A DNA stretch of 5,696 nt from an uncultured Clostridia bacterium (GTDB taxonomy: Bacteria > Bacillota > Clostridia > Oscillospirales > CAG-272), in contig CAMGRB010000108.1 in the NCBI GenBank assembly GCA_946061315.1, positions 1 to 5,696 on the forward strand. Reading direction: 5' to 3'. A program made the position numbers and the translations under genes. The stretch's first letter is position 1; each line of letters opens with the position of its first letter. The notes beneath the pieces are model-generated. The model had not been told where the DNA came from, searched no databases, and saw only the letters and a list, made by a program, of their open reading frames with translations. Shown here one piece after another: positions 5,004-5,696 of this stretch.

Positions 5004-5696
5004 TTATTCCCATTTCAAAATCGTTTTTCCGTCCGTGTCGTAGTGCCAATAGTTACCCGCGCCAGTCGGCTCCGTTTCGCTGTAATAATATCTCGTTGCG
5101 GAGGTAAGTTTGTCATTGTAACTACCTATATTGATAGCGCTCCATTCAGCCTCCGTGCCTTTATAGAATACTTCTTTAAGTCTACTGCAATTATAGAACG
5201 CATCACTTCCTATACTTGTTACGCTATCGGGTATAGTTACGCTTGTAAGTTTGCTACAACCCTTGAACGCACCACCGCCTATGTTTGTTACACTATTTGG
5301 TATAGTTACGCTTGTAAGGCTACTGCAATAAAAGAACGCATATTCGCCTATACTTGTTACGCTATTTCCTATAGTTACGCTTGTAAGGCTACTGCAATCC
5401 TCGAACGCACCACCGCCTATACTTGCTACGCTATTTGGTATAGTTATGCTTGTAAGGCTACTGCAACCTGAGAACGCGTCATTGCCTATGCTTGTTACGC
5501 TATCGGATATAGTTATGCTTGTAAGTTTGCTACAACCCTTGAACGCACCACCGCCTATGCTTGTTACACTATTTGGTATAGTTACGCTTGTAAGGCTACT
5601 GCAATCGTAGAACGCATAACTGCCTATGCTTGTTACACTATTCGGTATAGTTATGCTTGTAAGGCTACTGCAATTATAGAACGCACTACTGCCTAT
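5004..5696 (-). CDS. BspA-type leucine-rich repeat protein, C-terminal part (5' end beyond window)
   Basis: The minus-strand frame is open from the right edge (first codon 5696-5694) to TAA at 5006-5004 and gives 230 residues. It has no ATG or GTG and only one late TTG, so the start must lie outside the window. Seven complete 23-residue repeats of the form [23 protein letters not shown] run from residue 1 to 161, each with a conserved Cys at position 9. An eighth repeat ([19 protein letters not shown]) leads into a cap with [25 protein letters not shown] and a Trp/Tyr-rich end ([16 protein letters not shown]). This is the LRR_5 (BspA/TpLRR) family, which is usually secreted or surface-bound in gut and oral bacteria and often proposed to bind host or bacterial partners. 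Any signal peptide or anchor would be in the missing N-terminal part. No cell-wall anchor follows the cap in the visible C-terminus. The partner is unknown. Confidence 0.94.
   Translation of the reverse strand: MGSSAFYNCSSLTSITIPNSVTSIGSYAFYDCSSLTSVTIPNSVTSIGGGAFKGCSKLTSITISDSVTSIGNDAFSGCSSLTSITIPNSVASIGGGAFEDCSSLTSVTIGNSVTSIGEYAFFYCSSLTSVTIPNSVTNIGGGAFKGCSKLTSVTIPDSVTSIGSDAFYNCSRLKEVFYKGTEAEWSAINIGSYNDKLTSATRYYYSETEPTGAGNYWHYDTDGKTILKWE
5145..5696 (-). repeat. tandem 69-bp repeats encoding the LRR units
   Basis: Eight units of 69 bp start at 5696, 5627, 5558, 5489, 5420, 5351, 5282 and 5213 (minus strand). The last diverges after about 13 codons. Codons GCG TTC (Ala-Phe) are identical in all eight, and ATA GGC opens all but the last. 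Differences cluster in codons 3, 4, 7 and 8 of each unit. The segment 5472-5603 recurs at 5196-5327, exactly 276 bp (four units) away, with 7 differences in 132 bp. The array continues past the right edge of the window. Confidence 0.95.

Noticed and set aside
4968..5471. Plus-strand open frame with a repeated [11 protein letters not shown] sequence
   Set aside because: It is the reverse-strand shadow of the LRR repeats. It begins inside the terminator hairpin and has no ribosome binding site, while the minus strand encodes a textbook LRR_5 protein.
5145..5696. Regularly spaced repeats as a CRISPR array
   Set aside because: The units are contiguous 69-bp in-frame coding repeats without unique spacers, and they translate to a known repeat family.

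Overview
The window looks like chromosomal DNA of an anaerobic, probably gut-associated member of the Bacillota (class Clostridia). The reasons are low G+C with heavy use of ATA for isoleucine, strong GGAGG-type ribosome binding sites, sigma-A promoters with 17-nt spacers, a YtvI-type AI-2E family permease (a family linked to sporulation), an S-component-like membrane protein of a kind common in clostridia, and a BspA-type leucine-rich repeat protein. The species cannot be named from the sequence alone.

Layout, left to right. Positions 1-101 hold the 3' end of an unrecognised plus-strand gene, closed by an intrinsic terminator at 104-136. An extended -10 sigma-A promoter (201-229), with an 18-bp palindrome over its -35 box and a foldable ~100-nt leader, then drives two small plus-strand membrane-protein genes: 338-790 (two membrane helices) and 876-1448 (two membrane helices plus a C-terminal four-cysteine zinc ribbon). 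Neither has a function I recognise. A bidirectional terminator at 1563-1603 separates them from a minus-strand operon. That operon is read from a sigma-A promoter at 2696-2724 and encodes a cytosolic cyclophilin (2188-2664) and an ECF-transporter S-component-like protein (1658-2191), with a 4-nt stop/start overlap.

Divergent from the cyclophilin lies a YtvI-like AI-2E family permease. Its best ribosome binding site sits in front of an ACG codon (2817) rather than ATG. It is followed 39 nt later by trpS (3948-4952, tryptophanyl-tRNA synthetase, complete). trpS ends at a second bidirectional terminator (4962-5002) shared with a convergent minus-strand gene. That gene, 5004-5696, runs off the right edge and is the C-terminal 230 residues of a leucine-rich repeat protein. 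It consists of seven full 23-residue (69-bp) repeats plus an eighth that merges into the C-terminal cap.

trpS and the cyclophilin are housekeeping genes. The two-gene membrane module at 338-1448 and the LRR gene look like accessory content. No mobile element, CRISPR array, tRNA or rRNA is visible. The points most worth checking are the ACG start of the ytvI-like gene, the palindrome-controlled two-gene module, and the homogenised 69-bp repeats with a 276-bp higher-order period in the LRR gene.
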